A stretch of DNA of 56,688 nt from contig JAEYVZ010000012.1 of NCBI GenBank assembly GCA_023431405.1, forward strand, positions 1-56,688, in the 5' to 3' direction. This stretch comes from Actinomycetes bacterium (GTDB taxonomy: Bacteria > Actinomycetota > Actinomycetes > Actinomycetales > Microbacteriaceae). Position numbers and translations under genes: made by a program. Shown piece after piece: positions 32,527-40,710 of this stretch (position 1 is the first letter of the stretch; every line of letters starts with the position of its first letter). The notes beneath the pieces were generated by a model, which saw only the letters and a program-made list of their open reading frames with translations, searched no databases and was not told the DNA's origin.

Positions 32527-33582
32527 TCACGCCGAGGTCGATGACCGCGAGGCGGGAGCCTCCTCTTCGCCGCCGTACACGAACACGAGACGCGCCTCGA
32601 CACTTCCCGCGAGCACCGCGTCGACGGATTCGTTCACCTCGTCGAGGCCGCGCGCTTCAGCGATGACGCGCGTGCGTCCCGCGGCATGAAGGTCGAAGAC
32701 TTCGACGAGATCCTGCCTCGTGCCGACGATCGACCCGATCACGGAGATGCCCTTCAGCACCGTGTCGAAGATCGGGATCTCGAGCTTGCCTTCCGCGGGC
32801 AGCGAGACGAGAACGAGCCGACCGCCGCGGTTGAGAGACTCGAACGCCTGCCGGAAGACGCTCGGCGCGATCGCGAGCATGACCGCGACATCCGCACCGC
32901 CGATCTGCCGGATCGCCTCCGTGGGGTCGGTCTTGGCCGCATTGACCGTCCAGTCGGCCCCGAGTTCGGTTGCCAGGGCGAGTTTCTCCTCCGTGACGTC
33001 GACGGCGATCACACGGGCCCCCACGAGCCGCGCGTACTGCACGGCGAGGTGCCCCAGTCCGCCGATGCCGAAGATCGCGACCTTCTCGCCCGGTGTGACG
33101 TGCGCGTTCTTGATGGCCGCATACGTGGTGACCCCCGCACACGTGAGCGGTGCCGCGTCGAACGAGGTCACTTCGTCCGGTACGGGTGTCGCGAAGCGGG
33201 CATCGGCGAGCATGAACTCCGCGTAGCCGCCTGCGACGGCGTAGCCGTTGTTGTACTGCCGCTCGCAGAGGTTCTCCCGTCCATCGATGCAGTAGCGGCA
33301 GTCACCGCAGGCGTAGCCGAGCCACGGCATAGCCACACGCTGCCCGACCTCGCGGGTGGTCACCCCCTCCCCGACCTCCTCGATGATGCCGACACCTTCG
33401 TGGCCCGGTATGAGCGGAAGGGTGGGTTTGACCGGCCAGTCTCCCTGCATCGCATGGATGTCGGTGTGACACAGGCCGCAGGTCTCGAGGCGCACCAGCA
33501 CCTGCCCGGGACCGGGACGCGGGACGTCGATCTCCTCGACGCTCGCGGGCTTCCCGAAGGTCGTGACGACGGCAGCTTTCAT
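32527..33582 (-). CDS. adhP: Zinc-dependent alcohol dehydrogenase (AdhP type)
   Basis: The 351-residue medium-chain dehydrogenase has catalytic zinc ligands in C-G-L-C-H-T-D near 37 and G-H-E-G-V-G near 59, four structural-zinc cysteines in G-Y-A-C-G-D-C-R-Y-C-I-D-G-R-E-N-L-C near 91-108, and the NAD motif G-I-G-G-L-G-H-L near 172-179. It interconverts primary alcohols and aldehydes in the cytosol. ATG 33582 has GAGGAGG 5 bases upstream; the much longer open frame beyond it runs antisense through the PPOX gene. It is divergent from that gene. Confidence 0.93.
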   Translation of the reverse strand: MKAAVVTTFGKPASVEEIDVPRPGPGQVLVRLETCGLCHTDIHAMQGDWPVKPTLPLIPGHEGVGIIEEVGEGVTTREVGQRVAMPWLGYACGDCRYCIDGRENLCERQYNNGYAVAGGYAEFMLADARFATPVPDEVTSFDAAPLTCAGVTTYAAIKNAHVTPGEKVAIFGIGGLGHLAVQYARLVGARVIAVDVTEEKLALATELGADWTVNAAKTDPTEAIRQIGGADVAVMLAIAPSVFRQAFESLNRGGRLVLVSLPAEGKLEIPIFDTVLKGISVIGSIVGTRQDLVEVFDLHAAGRTRVIAEARGLDEVNESVDAVLAGSVEARLVFVYGGEEEAPASRSSTSA

Positions 33583-33697
33583 GGTGTCCTCCTCGATTGC
33601 CGCGAGCAGTCTCGCCGTTGTCGCGGCAAGGCCCCAGGGGCGAAGGTCCCCCGACGCGACCGGCGGGATGTGGATGGTCGCGGGCGTGCCGATTCGC

Positions 33698-33726
33698 TTG
33701 TCGGGCACGTGGCCGCGCAGTAGCCT
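33698..33726 (+). promoter_or_regulatory. Promoter of the PPOX-fold gene
   Basis: TTGTCG at 33698-33703, a 17-base spacer from 33704 to 33720 and TAGCCT at 33721-33726 form a good promoter. Predicted transcription start near 33733 leaves a leader of about 33 bases to ATG 33766. Confidence 0.5.
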
Positions 33727-33765
33727 GGCCTGCATCGCGTCGCCGTGAGCGAACGAGAGGACCGG

Positions 33766-34284
33766 ATGATGAACGGGCGCCCCCCGACCAGCCACCTGAA
33801 CACCGCGGACTGCTGGATTCTCCTCGAAGCCCAGAAGGTCGGCCGCCTCGCGCTCACCGACGATGCCGGCGCTCCTGACATCTTTCCGGTCAACTACGTC
33901 GCCTATCAGGGAGCGGTGTACTTCCGCAGTGCGCCGGACATCAAGGACGTCCGCCTCGCCAGTCAGCCCGCCGCCGCTTTCGAGATCGACGGGCACGACG
34001 AGGCCGGCTGGTGGAGCGTCGTCCTCCGCGGGGTCGCGGCACGTGTCGACGACGCCGTCGAGATGGAACGAAGCGGCATCCATCGCGTGGCGACCGCCAG
34101 CCCGCGCCGCAAGACGCACGTGCTGAAGCTCACCGCGAGCGTCATCACGGGGCGCCGCTTCCACGACCGCGGCGACGCCGGACCGGCGACGGTGGGGATA
34201 GAGCTGCCGGCGACGGATGCCGCAGAAGAGCCGTCGCGCGGCGCCCCGCCGCACTCGATCCCGTCGCATCCGCCGCTGGCCTGA
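33766..34284 (+). CDS. Pyridoxamine 5'-phosphate oxidase family protein
   Basis: The 172-residue protein has the split-barrel flavin-binding fold of general stress PPOX-like proteins: L-L-E-A-Q-K-V-G-R-L-A-L-T-D-D-A-G near the start, I-F-P-V-N-Y-V-A-Y-Q-G-A-V-Y-F-R, and V-A-F-like strand A-A-A-F-E-I-D-G-H-D-E. Such proteins bind FMN, F420 or haem and often reduce small molecules; cofactor cannot be told here. ATG 33766 has GAGAGG 5 bases upstream; ATG 33769 or GTG 33745 are alternatives. The C-terminal 30 residues are Pro/Ser-rich. It is divergent from adhP and may share its stress control. Confidence 0.82.
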   Translation: MMNGRPPTSHLNTADCWILLEAQKVGRLALTDDAGAPDIFPVNYVAYQGAVYFRSAPDIKDVRLASQPAAAFEIDGHDEAGWWSVVLRGVAARVDDAVEMERSGIHRVATASPRRKTHVLKLTASVITGRRFHDRGDAGPATVGIELPATDAAEEPSRGAPPHSIPSHPPLA

Positions 34285-34321
34285 CGCGGACGTCTCGATC
34301 GGCCGCGGCGCCCGGGCATGA

Positions 34322-34369
34322 GAAAACCCCCGACTCCTTGGTGTGTTCTCCGGGAGGTCGGGGGTTTTC
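34322..34369. terminator. Bidirectional terminator between PPOX gene and tRNA-Lys
   Basis: GAAAACCCCCGAC and GTCGGGGGTTTTC form a perfect 13-bp stem around a 22-base loop. TTTTCC follows on plus and GTTTTC-type T-runs occur on both strands, so it can end the plus-strand gene and the minus-strand tRNA transcript, which converge here. Confidence 0.85.
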
Positions 34370-34375
34370 CTACTG

Positions 34376-34448
34376 TGCACCCCCTGGGACTCGAACCCAG
34401 AACCCACTGATTAAGAGTCAGTTGCTCTGCCGATTGAGCTAGAGGTGC
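34376..34448 (-). tRNA. tRNA-Lys, anticodon CTT
   Basis: On the minus strand GCACCTC starts the acceptor and GGGGTGC plus discriminator A ends it (one G-U pair). The D arm has TAGCTCAATCGGCAGAGCA, the anticodon loop is CTCTTAA with anticodon CTT, and the T arm has CTGGGTTCGAGTCCCAG. CCA is not encoded. It reads AAG codons. Confidence 0.97.
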
Positions 34449-34530
34449 AGGCTGTTCACCGAGAGGCGAACCGAGGAATTACGTTACCATCCCGATGCCG
34501 TAACTCTGAAATCGGGCTGGGCGCGACACG

Positions 34531-34536
34531 TATCCT
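34531..34536 (+). promoter_or_regulatory. Candidate -10 (TATCCT) of leaderless hisN-like gene
   Basis: TATCCT ends 7 bases before the GTG at 34544, with no ribosome binding site between. The spacing suits a leaderless mRNA. Confidence 0.4.
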
Positions 34537-34543
34537 GGATGCC

Positions 34544-35371
34544 GTGACCATCCCCTCCCCCTCGTCGTCTTGGGTCGCGCCCTTCGCCGGCGACCTCTCG
34601 CACGATCTGTCGCTCGCGCTGCGCCTGGCAGATGCCGCCGACGCCGTGTCGATGGAGCGGTTCGACACGCCCGATCTGCGTGTGGATGTGAAGGCTGACG
34701 CCTCGTACGTCACCGAGGCGGATCTCGCCACGGAGAGGGCGCTGCGCGACATCCTCCGTGAGGAGCGCCCCGGCGATGCCGTGCTGGGTGAGGAGTTCGG
34801 TCAGAGCGCCGCCGCGTCTCGCCAGTGGATCATCGATCCGATCGACGGCACATCGAACTACCTCAAGGGCATTCCGATGTGGGCGACGCTCATCGCCCTG
34901 TCGATCGACGGCGTCCCCCGCGTGGGAGTGGTGAGCCAGCCGGCCATCGGTCGTCGCTGGTGGGGTGCTGCCGGTCTCGGAGCATGGACGTCGACCGTGG
35001 GGGGCGAGCCGCGTCGCCTGTCGGTGTCGTCGATCGCGCACGTCGCGGATGCGAGCATCAGCTTCCAGAGCATCGCCCAGTGGGATGACGCCGGCCGCCT
35101 CGACGCGCTGCTGCGCCTCACACGGACGGTCTGGCGTGACCGCGGCTACGGCGACGCCTGGCCGTACATGCTCCTCGCGGAGGGGCGTCTGGAGTTCGTC
35201 GCCGAGTTCGATGTGAAGGAATACGACATCGCGGCGCACGTGCCCATCGTCCTCGAGGCCGGTGGCCGATTCACCGACATCGACGGCACAGAGTCGCTCT
35301 CCTCGCGGTCGTCACTGGCGACCAACGGCGTTCTCCACGAGCCGTTCCTCGACCTCATCCACCACCGCTGA
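34544..35371 (+). CDS. hisN: Inositol monophosphatase family protein, probable histidinol-phosphatase
   Basis: The 275-residue enzyme has the Mg-dependent phosphatase motifs V-L-G-E-E-F-G near 82, W-I-I-D-P-I-D-G-T-S-N-Y near 96-107, and a late G-D-A-W-P-Y plus E-Y-D-I-A-A-H-V-P-I-V-L-E-A-G-G segment that replaces the usual W-D-x-A-A metal site. Actinobacteria use an IMPase-like HisN for histidinol phosphate, and length and the Y-G-D-A-W-P-Y segment suit that subgroup. GTG 34544 is chosen for the -10 at leaderless spacing; the upstream frame crosses tRNA-Lys and cannot be coding. An inositol or sulfur-related phosphatase role is possible. Confidence 0.78.
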   Translation: MTIPSPSSSWVAPFAGDLSHDLSLALRLADAADAVSMERFDTPDLRVDVKADASYVTEADLATERALRDILREERPGDAVLGEEFGQSAAASRQWIIDPIDGTSNYLKGIPMWATLIALSIDGVPRVGVVSQPAIGRRWWGAAGLGAWTSTVGGEPRRLSVSSIAHVADASISFQSIAQWDDAGRLDALLRLTRTVWRDRGYGDAWPYMLLAEGRLEFVAEFDVKEYDIAAHVPIVLEAGGRFTDIDGTESLSSRSSLATNGVLHEPFLDLIHHR

Positions 35372-35390
35372 ACCGGAGTCGTCTTCGCCC

Positions 35391-35978
35391 ATGTCTGCTC
35401 GTCGCCCGCTCCGTCTGCTGCAGGTCTCGCTGCTCGCCGCCGCGCTCGCGGTGACGACGGCATGCGCGCCTTCTTCCCCGGGCCCGGCCGTCCCCGACCC
35501 GGAGCCGAGCGCACCGTCCGAGCCGACCACTCCCGCGACGCCGTCTCCCGACGCGACGGTGGGGTTCTCGCCCGAAGACCTGACATGCGAGACCATGCTC
35601 GATCCCGACCTCGTCAGCGAACTCGAGGGCCGAGGCTGGACCGCGCGGGAGGACCCGTTCTTCATCACGGATGTGGAACTGCCCGAGGGCCTGTCGTGCA
35701 CGTGGGGCGACTTCACCTCCGAGACCGGCGACAACCTCCTGCTGTTCGCATGGTCGCCGATCACCGAAGACGAAGCCGCGACCGCCCGATCCACCCTGGC
35801 CGCCGAAGGGTGGATCACCGAAGAGGGCGACGACGGAACCTACGTCACGGAAGATCCGGAGCAGGCGATCGTCGTCGACGACGAGGGGTATGGGATGACG
35901 TACCTCTTCGGCGACGGATGGGTCACCCTCTCCGACACGCGCCAGGGGCTCGTGCTGATCGAGCGCCCGACCCTCTGA
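35391..35978 (+). CDS. Secreted lipoprotein of unknown function
   Basis: The 195-residue protein has a signal peptide with two Arg, a Leu/Ala core and lipobox V-T-T-A-C at Cys25, followed by a Pro/Ser/Thr-rich linker to about residue 55. The folded part is acidic and contains two Cys (L-T-C-E-T and L-S-C-T-W-G-D) that could form a disulfide, with several aromatic strands (G-Y-G-M-T-Y-L-F-G-D-G-W-V-T-L). No family is recognised. It starts 20 bases after hisN and is probably co-transcribed with it, though a functional link is not evident. Confidence 0.75.
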   Translation: MSARRPLRLLQVSLLAAALAVTTACAPSSPGPAVPDPEPSAPSEPTTPATPSPDATVGFSPEDLTCETMLDPDLVSELEGRGWTAREDPFFITDVELPEGLSCTWGDFTSETGDNLLLFAWSPITEDEAATARSTLAAEGWITEEGDDGTYVTEDPEQAIVVDDEGYGMTYLFGDGWVTLSDTRQGLVLIERPTL

Positions 35979-36054
35979 CCCTCTCGCCAGCGGCGATCAC
36001 GCGACTCGGAGTGCGCGGAACACAAGGGGCGCACGGAGAGACGGGATGCACGCC

Positions 36055-36081
36055 CTGCGCGGCGCTCTCCCCACCGCGCAG
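36055..36081. terminator. Hairpin between convergent lipoprotein and ScyD-like genes
   Basis: CTGCGCGG (36055-36062) and CCGCGCAG (36074-36081) form a perfect 8-bp GC stem with an 11-base loop in the 117-base gap between two converging genes. No T-run is present on either side. Confidence 0.4.
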
Positions 36082-36095
36082 AGCGTGCCGCCTCG

Positions 36096-37223
36096 TCAGT
36101 GGCGCAGCCACCCCTTGGTGTGCCACTTCCCCTTGACGATCTCCACGATCGTGCCCGGCACCTGCGGCCCCGACGGATCGAGCGAGATCGTCGTGCCGGC
36201 CCAGAGCGCTCCGCCGCGCCCCGACTCGACGGCGACCACGTTGGTGAGCTTCAGGAAGTCCGACTTCTTCCCGTTCTTCACCACGGAGATCTTCCCGGCG
36301 AAGTACTCGGCGACGTAGATCTCTCCACGGGTGCCGATCGCGAGGTTCGTCGCCCCGAGGAACCCGCCGGCGATCAGCTTCACCGAGCCGTTCCACGGGT
36401 TCACCCGCCACAGCGCACCTCGCGCGCCGAAGACAGGAGACTCCGGTCCGCCAGGAAGGGTCGTCACATAGAGCATTCCGTCGCGGCCGACCTCCACATC
36501 CGTCGGCACGGCCTCGAACCGGTAGGTCACTCCCACCACACAGTCCGGGAGCCCCACCGCAGCGGCCATATCGGCGGTGATGGTGGCCGGCTGGGCGGGG
36601 AGCACCGCGAGGGTGCCGACCGTGCCGCGGTTGTCGACGGTGAGCAGAGCGTTCGCACCGGCATCCGCGACGATCCAGCGCTTCCCCCATTGCGTCACCG
36701 AGTAGGCGTGGGAGTCCACTGCCCCGGTGTAGCTCACCGGAAGCCCCGCTGCCGTGAGAGCGTCACTGACGCAGGTGCTGGGATCGGTGACGCCGTAGGA
36801 GACACCCTTGTCGGGGTTCTTCGCCGTCTCGTACGCGAGCGTGTCGGCGTACACCTGCGAGCCGCGCGCACCCCAGAGGTGCAGACCGCTTGCGGTGATC
36901 TCCCCCGGCCCGCCGTCGGTCGTCGTGAACGCGAGCGTGCGGCCGTCGCGTGAGAGTTCGACACCTGAGGCTCCGGGAGCCGGTGAGACGGTGGGCATGA
37001 TCGAACCGTCTCGGGCGAGCGTGCCCACGACGTTCGCGAACCCGTCGGCGACGTACACGGTGTTCTTCGCAAGGTCGATGTTGAACGGCGCGACGACCTG
37101 CGTGGAGCGGACGACAGGATCGGGCGCCGGGCGCGGCCTGTGACCTGCGGATGCCATCGCCGGCGTGGCGAGGACGAGCCCGACGGCGGCGATCGCCGCC
37201 ACGAGCACACGAGACTTCTTCAT
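36096..37223 (-). CDS. Secreted ScyD/ScyE family beta-propeller protein
   Basis: The 375-residue protein has a Sec signal peptide (M-K-K-S-R-V-L-V-A-A-I-A, cleavage after A-M-A-S-A near residue 26) and then repeated strand units such as T-V-Y-V-A-D-G-F-A-N-V-V, W-I-V-A-D-A-G-A-N-A-L-L-T-V and G-E-I-Y-V-A-E-Y-F-A-G-K-I, as in NHL-like propellers and the ScyD/ScyE family. Those proteins are exported; their function outside cyanobacterial scytonemin loci is unknown. ATG 37223 has GGAGG 5 bases upstream. There is no C-terminal anchor, so it should be released or wall-associated. Confidence 0.82.
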   Translation of the reverse strand: MKKSRVLVAAIAAVGLVLATPAMASAGHRPRPAPDPVVRSTQVVAPFNIDLAKNTVYVADGFANVVGTLARDGSIMPTVSPAPGASGVELSRDGRTLAFTTTDGGPGEITASGLHLWGARGSQVYADTLAYETAKNPDKGVSYGVTDPSTCVSDALTAAGLPVSYTGAVDSHAYSVTQWGKRWIVADAGANALLTVDNRGTVGTLAVLPAQPATITADMAAAVGLPDCVVGVTYRFEAVPTDVEVGRDGMLYVTTLPGGPESPVFGARGALWRVNPWNGSVKLIAGGFLGATNLAIGTRGEIYVAEYFAGKISVVKNGKKSDFLKLTNVVAVESGRGGALWAGTTISLDPSGPQVPGTIVEIVKGKWHTKGWLRH

Positions 37224-37464
37224 GACACCTCCGAATCCGGCCCGGCGATGCCGAGCGCTCTGGTTCCGGGCGGAAGCGGCTCCCCTCAACTGCCGTCCGG
37301 CGTCGAATGGGTCGCACAGTCAGGTCTGCGACTCGGCGCTCATCATCGTCCTGCCTCGAGCCGTCGTCAAGACACCCGGTGAGGGCCGACGTCGGCAGGA
37401 GCGCGGTGCGCGGGGAGACGGGAGGAGGGCACGTGCACTCGCGGCGACCTGGCAGAATCGGAAC
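37224..37464. other. 241-base divergent intergenic region
   Basis: This lies between the ScyD-like gene and the His-rich membrane protein gene. I see no RNA, palindrome or gene of confidence here. CAGAAT at 37453-37458 ends 6 bases before the downstream ATG and may be a -10 for leaderless transcription. Confidence 0.3.
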
Positions 37465-38103
37465 ATGCGTCAGCCCCGGGCACCACGTGTCGCGCGCGGC
37501 GTCCTCGCGGCGTCGATCGCGACATTCGCCGCTCTGCTGTCGCACGTCGTGGCCGGCGGCGAGCTGCCCGGCTGGACTGGGATCGTCGTTCCCTGGGTGC
37601 TGTCGGTCACCGTATGCACGCTGCTGGCCGGGCGAGCCCTGTCAGCGCTGCGGCTCGGGATCGCCGTCGCGGTGAGCCAACTGCTCTTCCACACGCTCTT
37701 CGTCGTGGGCTCGGCGGCGGCGCCTCCGGTGGGTGCTCGCGCAGGACACGCCCATCACGGCTCGCATGACCTCCTCACCCTGGCGAGCTCGTCCGTCGAC
37801 ACGGCAGGCGCCGCTGTCCCCTCCACTCTTGCGGCCGCCCCGGCGATGTGGGCGTCTCACGCGCTGGCCGCCGCCGTGACGTTCGGCGCGCTGTATCGCG
37901 GGGAACAAGCCGCGCGCGCTCTTCTTCGCGCAGCCCGCGAACTCGTGGCATGGGCCCACCGTGCTCTCAGCCGGCACCGCGTTCCCCTCATCGCCGCCGT
38001 GCGCCCCGTCCCGGTCGTGGTCACGGCCACGTGGGTGCCCGTGCTGCTCCGACTGCTGCCGGCGCTGTGCCGACGAGGCCCTCCGTCGCCGATCGTGCTC
38101 TGA
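37465..38103 (+). CDS. Integral membrane protein with His-rich loop, copper cluster
   Basis: The 212-residue protein has about five hydrophobic segments (roughly 12-32, 38-56, 60-82, 115-140 and 175-200). A loop between helices 3 and 4 reads G-H-A-H-H-G-S-H-D, a likely metal-binding cluster. It is the first gene before copC, PCuAC and the DyP peroxidase on the same strand, so a role in copper or haem handling at the membrane is inferred. No named family is recognised. A long upstream in-frame extension is Arg-rich and lacks a start signal, so ATG 37465 is preferred. Confidence 0.7.
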   Translation: MRQPRAPRVARGVLAASIATFAALLSHVVAGGELPGWTGIVVPWVLSVTVCTLLAGRALSALRLGIAVAVSQLLFHTLFVVGSAAAPPVGARAGHAHHGSHDLLTLASSSVDTAGAAVPSTLAAAPAMWASHALAAAVTFGALYRGEQAARALLRAARELVAWAHRALSRHRVPLIAAVRPVPVVVTATWVPVLLRLLPALCRRGPPSPIVL

Positions 38104-38200
38104 CCTCAGCCGTCGACGGCGGTCTCGTCGGCGACGGTCCGTGATCGCCTCGGATTCGCCGAGGACACGCACGCGCCCTTGCGCAGATCGGTCGTCGTCC

Positions 38201-38815
38201 ATGTCCCGTCTTCCTCGCCTTCTCGGCGTCTTCGCCGTCACCTCCGTGCTTCTTCTGACCGCGGCTGCACCCGCCGCCGCGCATGATGAGCTCGTCGCCA
38301 GCTCTCCCGCGCCGGGTGAGCGGCTCGCTGACGCACCGTCGGAGATCGCTTTGAGCTTCTCCTCCGACGTGCTCACCATGGGCGCGGCGGTGATCGTCGC
38401 AGACGCCGACGGGCGAGACTGGGTCATCGGAGATCCGATCGTCGAGGCGGGAACCGTCACGGTACCCGTCGACGGCTCGATGCCCGATGCGGGCTACGAG
38501 GTGCGATGGCGCGTCGTGTCATCCGACGGCCACCCGATCAGCGGGCTGATCCCGTTCACCGTCGGCGGCGGCTCGCCGCTCGTGCGGACAACAGACGAGC
38601 CGTCGCCGCAGGCGACATCGCCCGCCGGAGACACCTCCGGCGGCGCCGCGAGCGATCAGAACCAGAGCACGCCCCAGGACCAGCACGCCACCCGCGTCGT
38701 GCTGGTCGGCGCAGCGGGGGCGGCGATCGCCGTCGCCCTCTTCGCGCTTGTCTCCCTTCTCCGCCGTCGCGGCGCCTCTGCGCGCACCGACGGCACCGGC
38801 GAGACCGTCGAATGA
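38201..38815 (+). CDS. copC: Copper resistance protein CopC with C-terminal anchor
   Basis: The 204-residue protein has a signal peptide ending A-A-P-A-A-A, so the mature protein would begin with His28, the N-terminal Cu(II) ligand of CopC proteins. The beta-barrel includes A-S-S-P-A-P-G-E-R-L, I-A-L-S-F-S and S-S-D-G-H-P-I-S-G with the second conserved Asp/His pair near 112-115. After a Gly/Ser/Gln-rich linker, one helix (about 165-188) and an Arg-rich tail anchor it in the membrane. It binds extracytoplasmic copper. It lies 97 bases after the membrane protein gene and 27 before the PCuAC gene. Confidence 0.88.
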   Translation: MSRLPRLLGVFAVTSVLLLTAAAPAAAHDELVASSPAPGERLADAPSEIALSFSSDVLTMGAAVIVADADGRDWVIGDPIVEAGTVTVPVDGSMPDAGYEVRWRVVSSDGHPISGLIPFTVGGGSPLVRTTDEPSPQATSPAGDTSGGAASDQNQSTPQDQHATRVVLVGAAGAAIAVALFALVSLLRRRGASARTDGTGETVE

Positions 38816-38842
38816 CGCTCGCCGCTCCGAAAGGACCACATC

Positions 38843-39400
38843 ATGAACACCCATCCCATCCGCTCCGGCTCTGCCACCCGTCTCGCGCTGATCCTCGCCG
38901 CCTCCGCGCTCCTCGTGACCGGATGCGCACCCGCGGCGACGCCAACCGCGTCGCCTGCCCCTGCCTCCGCAACCGCTTCCGAGCGCGTGACGATCGAGGA
39001 CGCCTGGGTCAAGGCCGCCGACTCGGGCATGTCGGCCGCCTTCGGCCGCATCGTCAACGGAAGCGATGACGCTCTCACCATCCTCTCGGCCGAATCCTCG
39101 GCCGCGGCGTCGCTCGAACTCCACGAGACCGTAGAGAACGAGGCGGGCGAGACCGTCATGCGCGACATCGAGGGCGGCTTCACCATTCCCGCCGGCGGGA
39201 CGCTCGAGCTCGCCCCGGGAGGTGACCACCTGATGCTCATGGGGCTCACGGAGCCGCTGACCGCGGGCGACGACGTCACCCTGACGCTCACGTTCGACGA
39301 CGCGACGACCTGGGAGTTCACTGCGCCGGTGAAGGACTACGCAGGCGCGAACGAGAACTACGACGAGGGCACCGACCACGACAGCGGAATGGACCACTGA
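38843..39400 (+). CDS. PCu(A)C-type copper chaperone lipoprotein
   Basis: The 185-residue protein has a lipobox L-L-V-T-G-C with Cys28, then a PCuAC domain. The Cu(I) site is visible as E-L-H-E-T, a Met about 13 residues later (T-V-M-R-D), and the late D-H-L-M-L-M-G-L containing H-x-M. The tail is rich in Asp, His and Met (H-D-S-G-M-D-H), a further metal-binding feature. Family members deliver copper to cytochrome oxidase or other extracytoplasmic enzymes. Its stop shares one base with the DyP start (TGATG at 39398-39402), so the two are translated together. Confidence 0.88.
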   Translation: MNTHPIRSGSATRLALILAASALLVTGCAPAATPTASPAPASATASERVTIEDAWVKAADSGMSAAFGRIVNGSDDALTILSAESSAAASLELHETVENEAGETVMRDIEGGFTIPAGGTLELAPGGDHLMLMGLTEPLTAGDDVTLTLTFDDATTWEFTAPVKDYAGANENYDEGTDHDSGMDH

Positions 39401-40626
39401 TGCCGGCGCCCGACACGGGCGGGCGCTCACATGCCACCCGGCGGCAGTTCCTCCTCGGAGGGGCTGTCGCCGGGGTGGGAGCCGCCGCCGCCGTCGGCCT
39501 CGATCTGGCCCTGAACCGCGCGGGCTCCACGACCAGCCGCCCTGCTTCCGTTCCCCTCAACGGCTCCGAGATCGTGCCGTTCCACGGCGACCACCAGGCA
39601 GGCATCGACACAGACGCGCAAGCGCACGGCACATTCATCGCGCTCGATCTCCGCAGCACCGTCGGCCGGGATGACGTGCGACGTCTCATGCGGATCCTGT
39701 CCGACGATGCCGCTCGACTCACGCAAGGACGAGCAGCGCTGGCCGACTCCGAGCCTGAGCTGGCGCAGGCGCCCGCCCGCCTGACGATCACCTTCGGTGT
39801 GGGCGCGGGATTCGTCCAGCGGGCCGACGGCTCCGCGCCGGAGTGGTTGAAGCCGCTGCCCGCGTTCTCGATCGATCGGCTGCAGCCCGAGTACACGGGC
39901 GGCGACCTGCTGCTGCAGATCGCCGGTGACGACCCCATCACGGTCGCCCACGCCGCGCGCATGCTCCTGAAGGATGCGCGGAGCTTCGCCGTCGTGCGGT
40001 GGGTGCAGCACGGCTTCCGCAACGCGCACGGCACCGTGGCACCGGGAACGACCATGCGCAACCTCTTCGGCCAGGTCGACGGCACCGCCAACCCACGGCC
40101 GGGCACCGCCGATTTCGATCGCGTCGTCTGGTCGGATGACGGCTGGCTCACCGGCGGGACGAGCATGGTGGTGCGACGCATTCACATGGACCTCGACGGA
40201 TGGGATCGCCTCGACCGACCCGGTCGCGAGCAGTCGGTCGGCCGTACTCTGTCGAGCGGCGCGCCCCTCACCGGACACGCAGAGCATGACGAGCCCGACT
40301 TCGACGCGAAGACGCCGCTCGGATTCCCCGTGATTCCCGAGTTCTCGCATATGCGACGTTCCCGGCCCGACGACCCTGCACAGCGGATCTTCCGCCGGGC
40401 CTACAACTACGACGTACCACCGGCGGCCGGCGGGGTGTCCGACTCGGGCCTCATCTTCGTCTCGTTCCAAGCCGACGTCGATCGACAGTTCGTGCCGATC
40501 CAGCAGCGGCTCGACGAACTCGACCTCCTCAACGAGTGGACGACACCCATCGGATCGGCGGTGTTCGCCGTCCCGCCCGGATGCCGCGAGGGCGGCTACA
40601 TCGGTGAGACGCTGCTGGAGCCGTGA
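39400..40626 (+). CDS. Tat-exported Dyp-type haem peroxidase (EfeB-like)
   Basis: The 408-residue protein opens with a twin-arginine signal (A-T-R-R-Q-F-L-L-G-G) and an Ala/Gly core to about residue 37. The DyP marks are the distal F-G-Q-V-D-G-T-A-N-P motif near 222-231, an Asp-containing variant of G-x-x-D-G, and the proximal haem ligand region E-F-S-H-M-R-R near 307-313. It oxidises substrates with H2O2 after export folded with haem. Usual partners EfeU and EfeO are absent; it is instead coupled to a copper chaperone, suggesting a link to copper stress or copper-enzyme maturation. Confidence 0.9.
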   Translation: MPAPDTGGRSHATRRQFLLGGAVAGVGAAAAVGLDLALNRAGSTTSRPASVPLNGSEIVPFHGDHQAGIDTDAQAHGTFIALDLRSTVGRDDVRRLMRILSDDAARLTQGRAALADSEPELAQAPARLTITFGVGAGFVQRADGSAPEWLKPLPAFSIDRLQPEYTGGDLLLQIAGDDPITVAHAARMLLKDARSFAVVRWVQHGFRNAHGTVAPGTTMRNLFGQVDGTANPRPGTADFDRVVWSDDGWLTGGTSMVVRRIHMDLDGWDRLDRPGREQSVGRTLSSGAPLTGHAEHDEPDFDAKTPLGFPVIPEFSHMRRSRPDDPAQRIFRRAYNYDVPPAAGGVSDSGLIFVSFQADVDRQFVPIQQRLDELDLLNEWTTPIGSAVFAVPPGCREGGYIGETLLEP

Positions 40627-40631
40627 CACGA

Positions 40632-40675
40632 GAAGGGTCCGGGAGCGGTGCGATCGCACGGCTCCCGGACCCTTC
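40632..40675. terminator. Long hairpin between DyP gene and tmRNA
   Basis: GAAGGGTCCGGGAGC and GCTCCCGGACCCTTC form a 15-bp stem, extended inside by GTGCG/CGCAC. It starts 6 bases after the DyP stop and 36 bases beyond the 3' end of the convergent tmRNA, so it can serve both. T-runs are weak. Confidence 0.75.
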
Positions 40676-40710
40676 ACTGACAACAGGTTCTCCTGTGACA
40701 AGCGGCTTCG

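Noticed and set aside
34445..34543. N-terminal extension of the hisN-like frame
   Set aside because: It starts next to tRNA-Lys and contains the tRNA promoter region; the GTG at 34544 with a -10 at leaderless distance is better supported.
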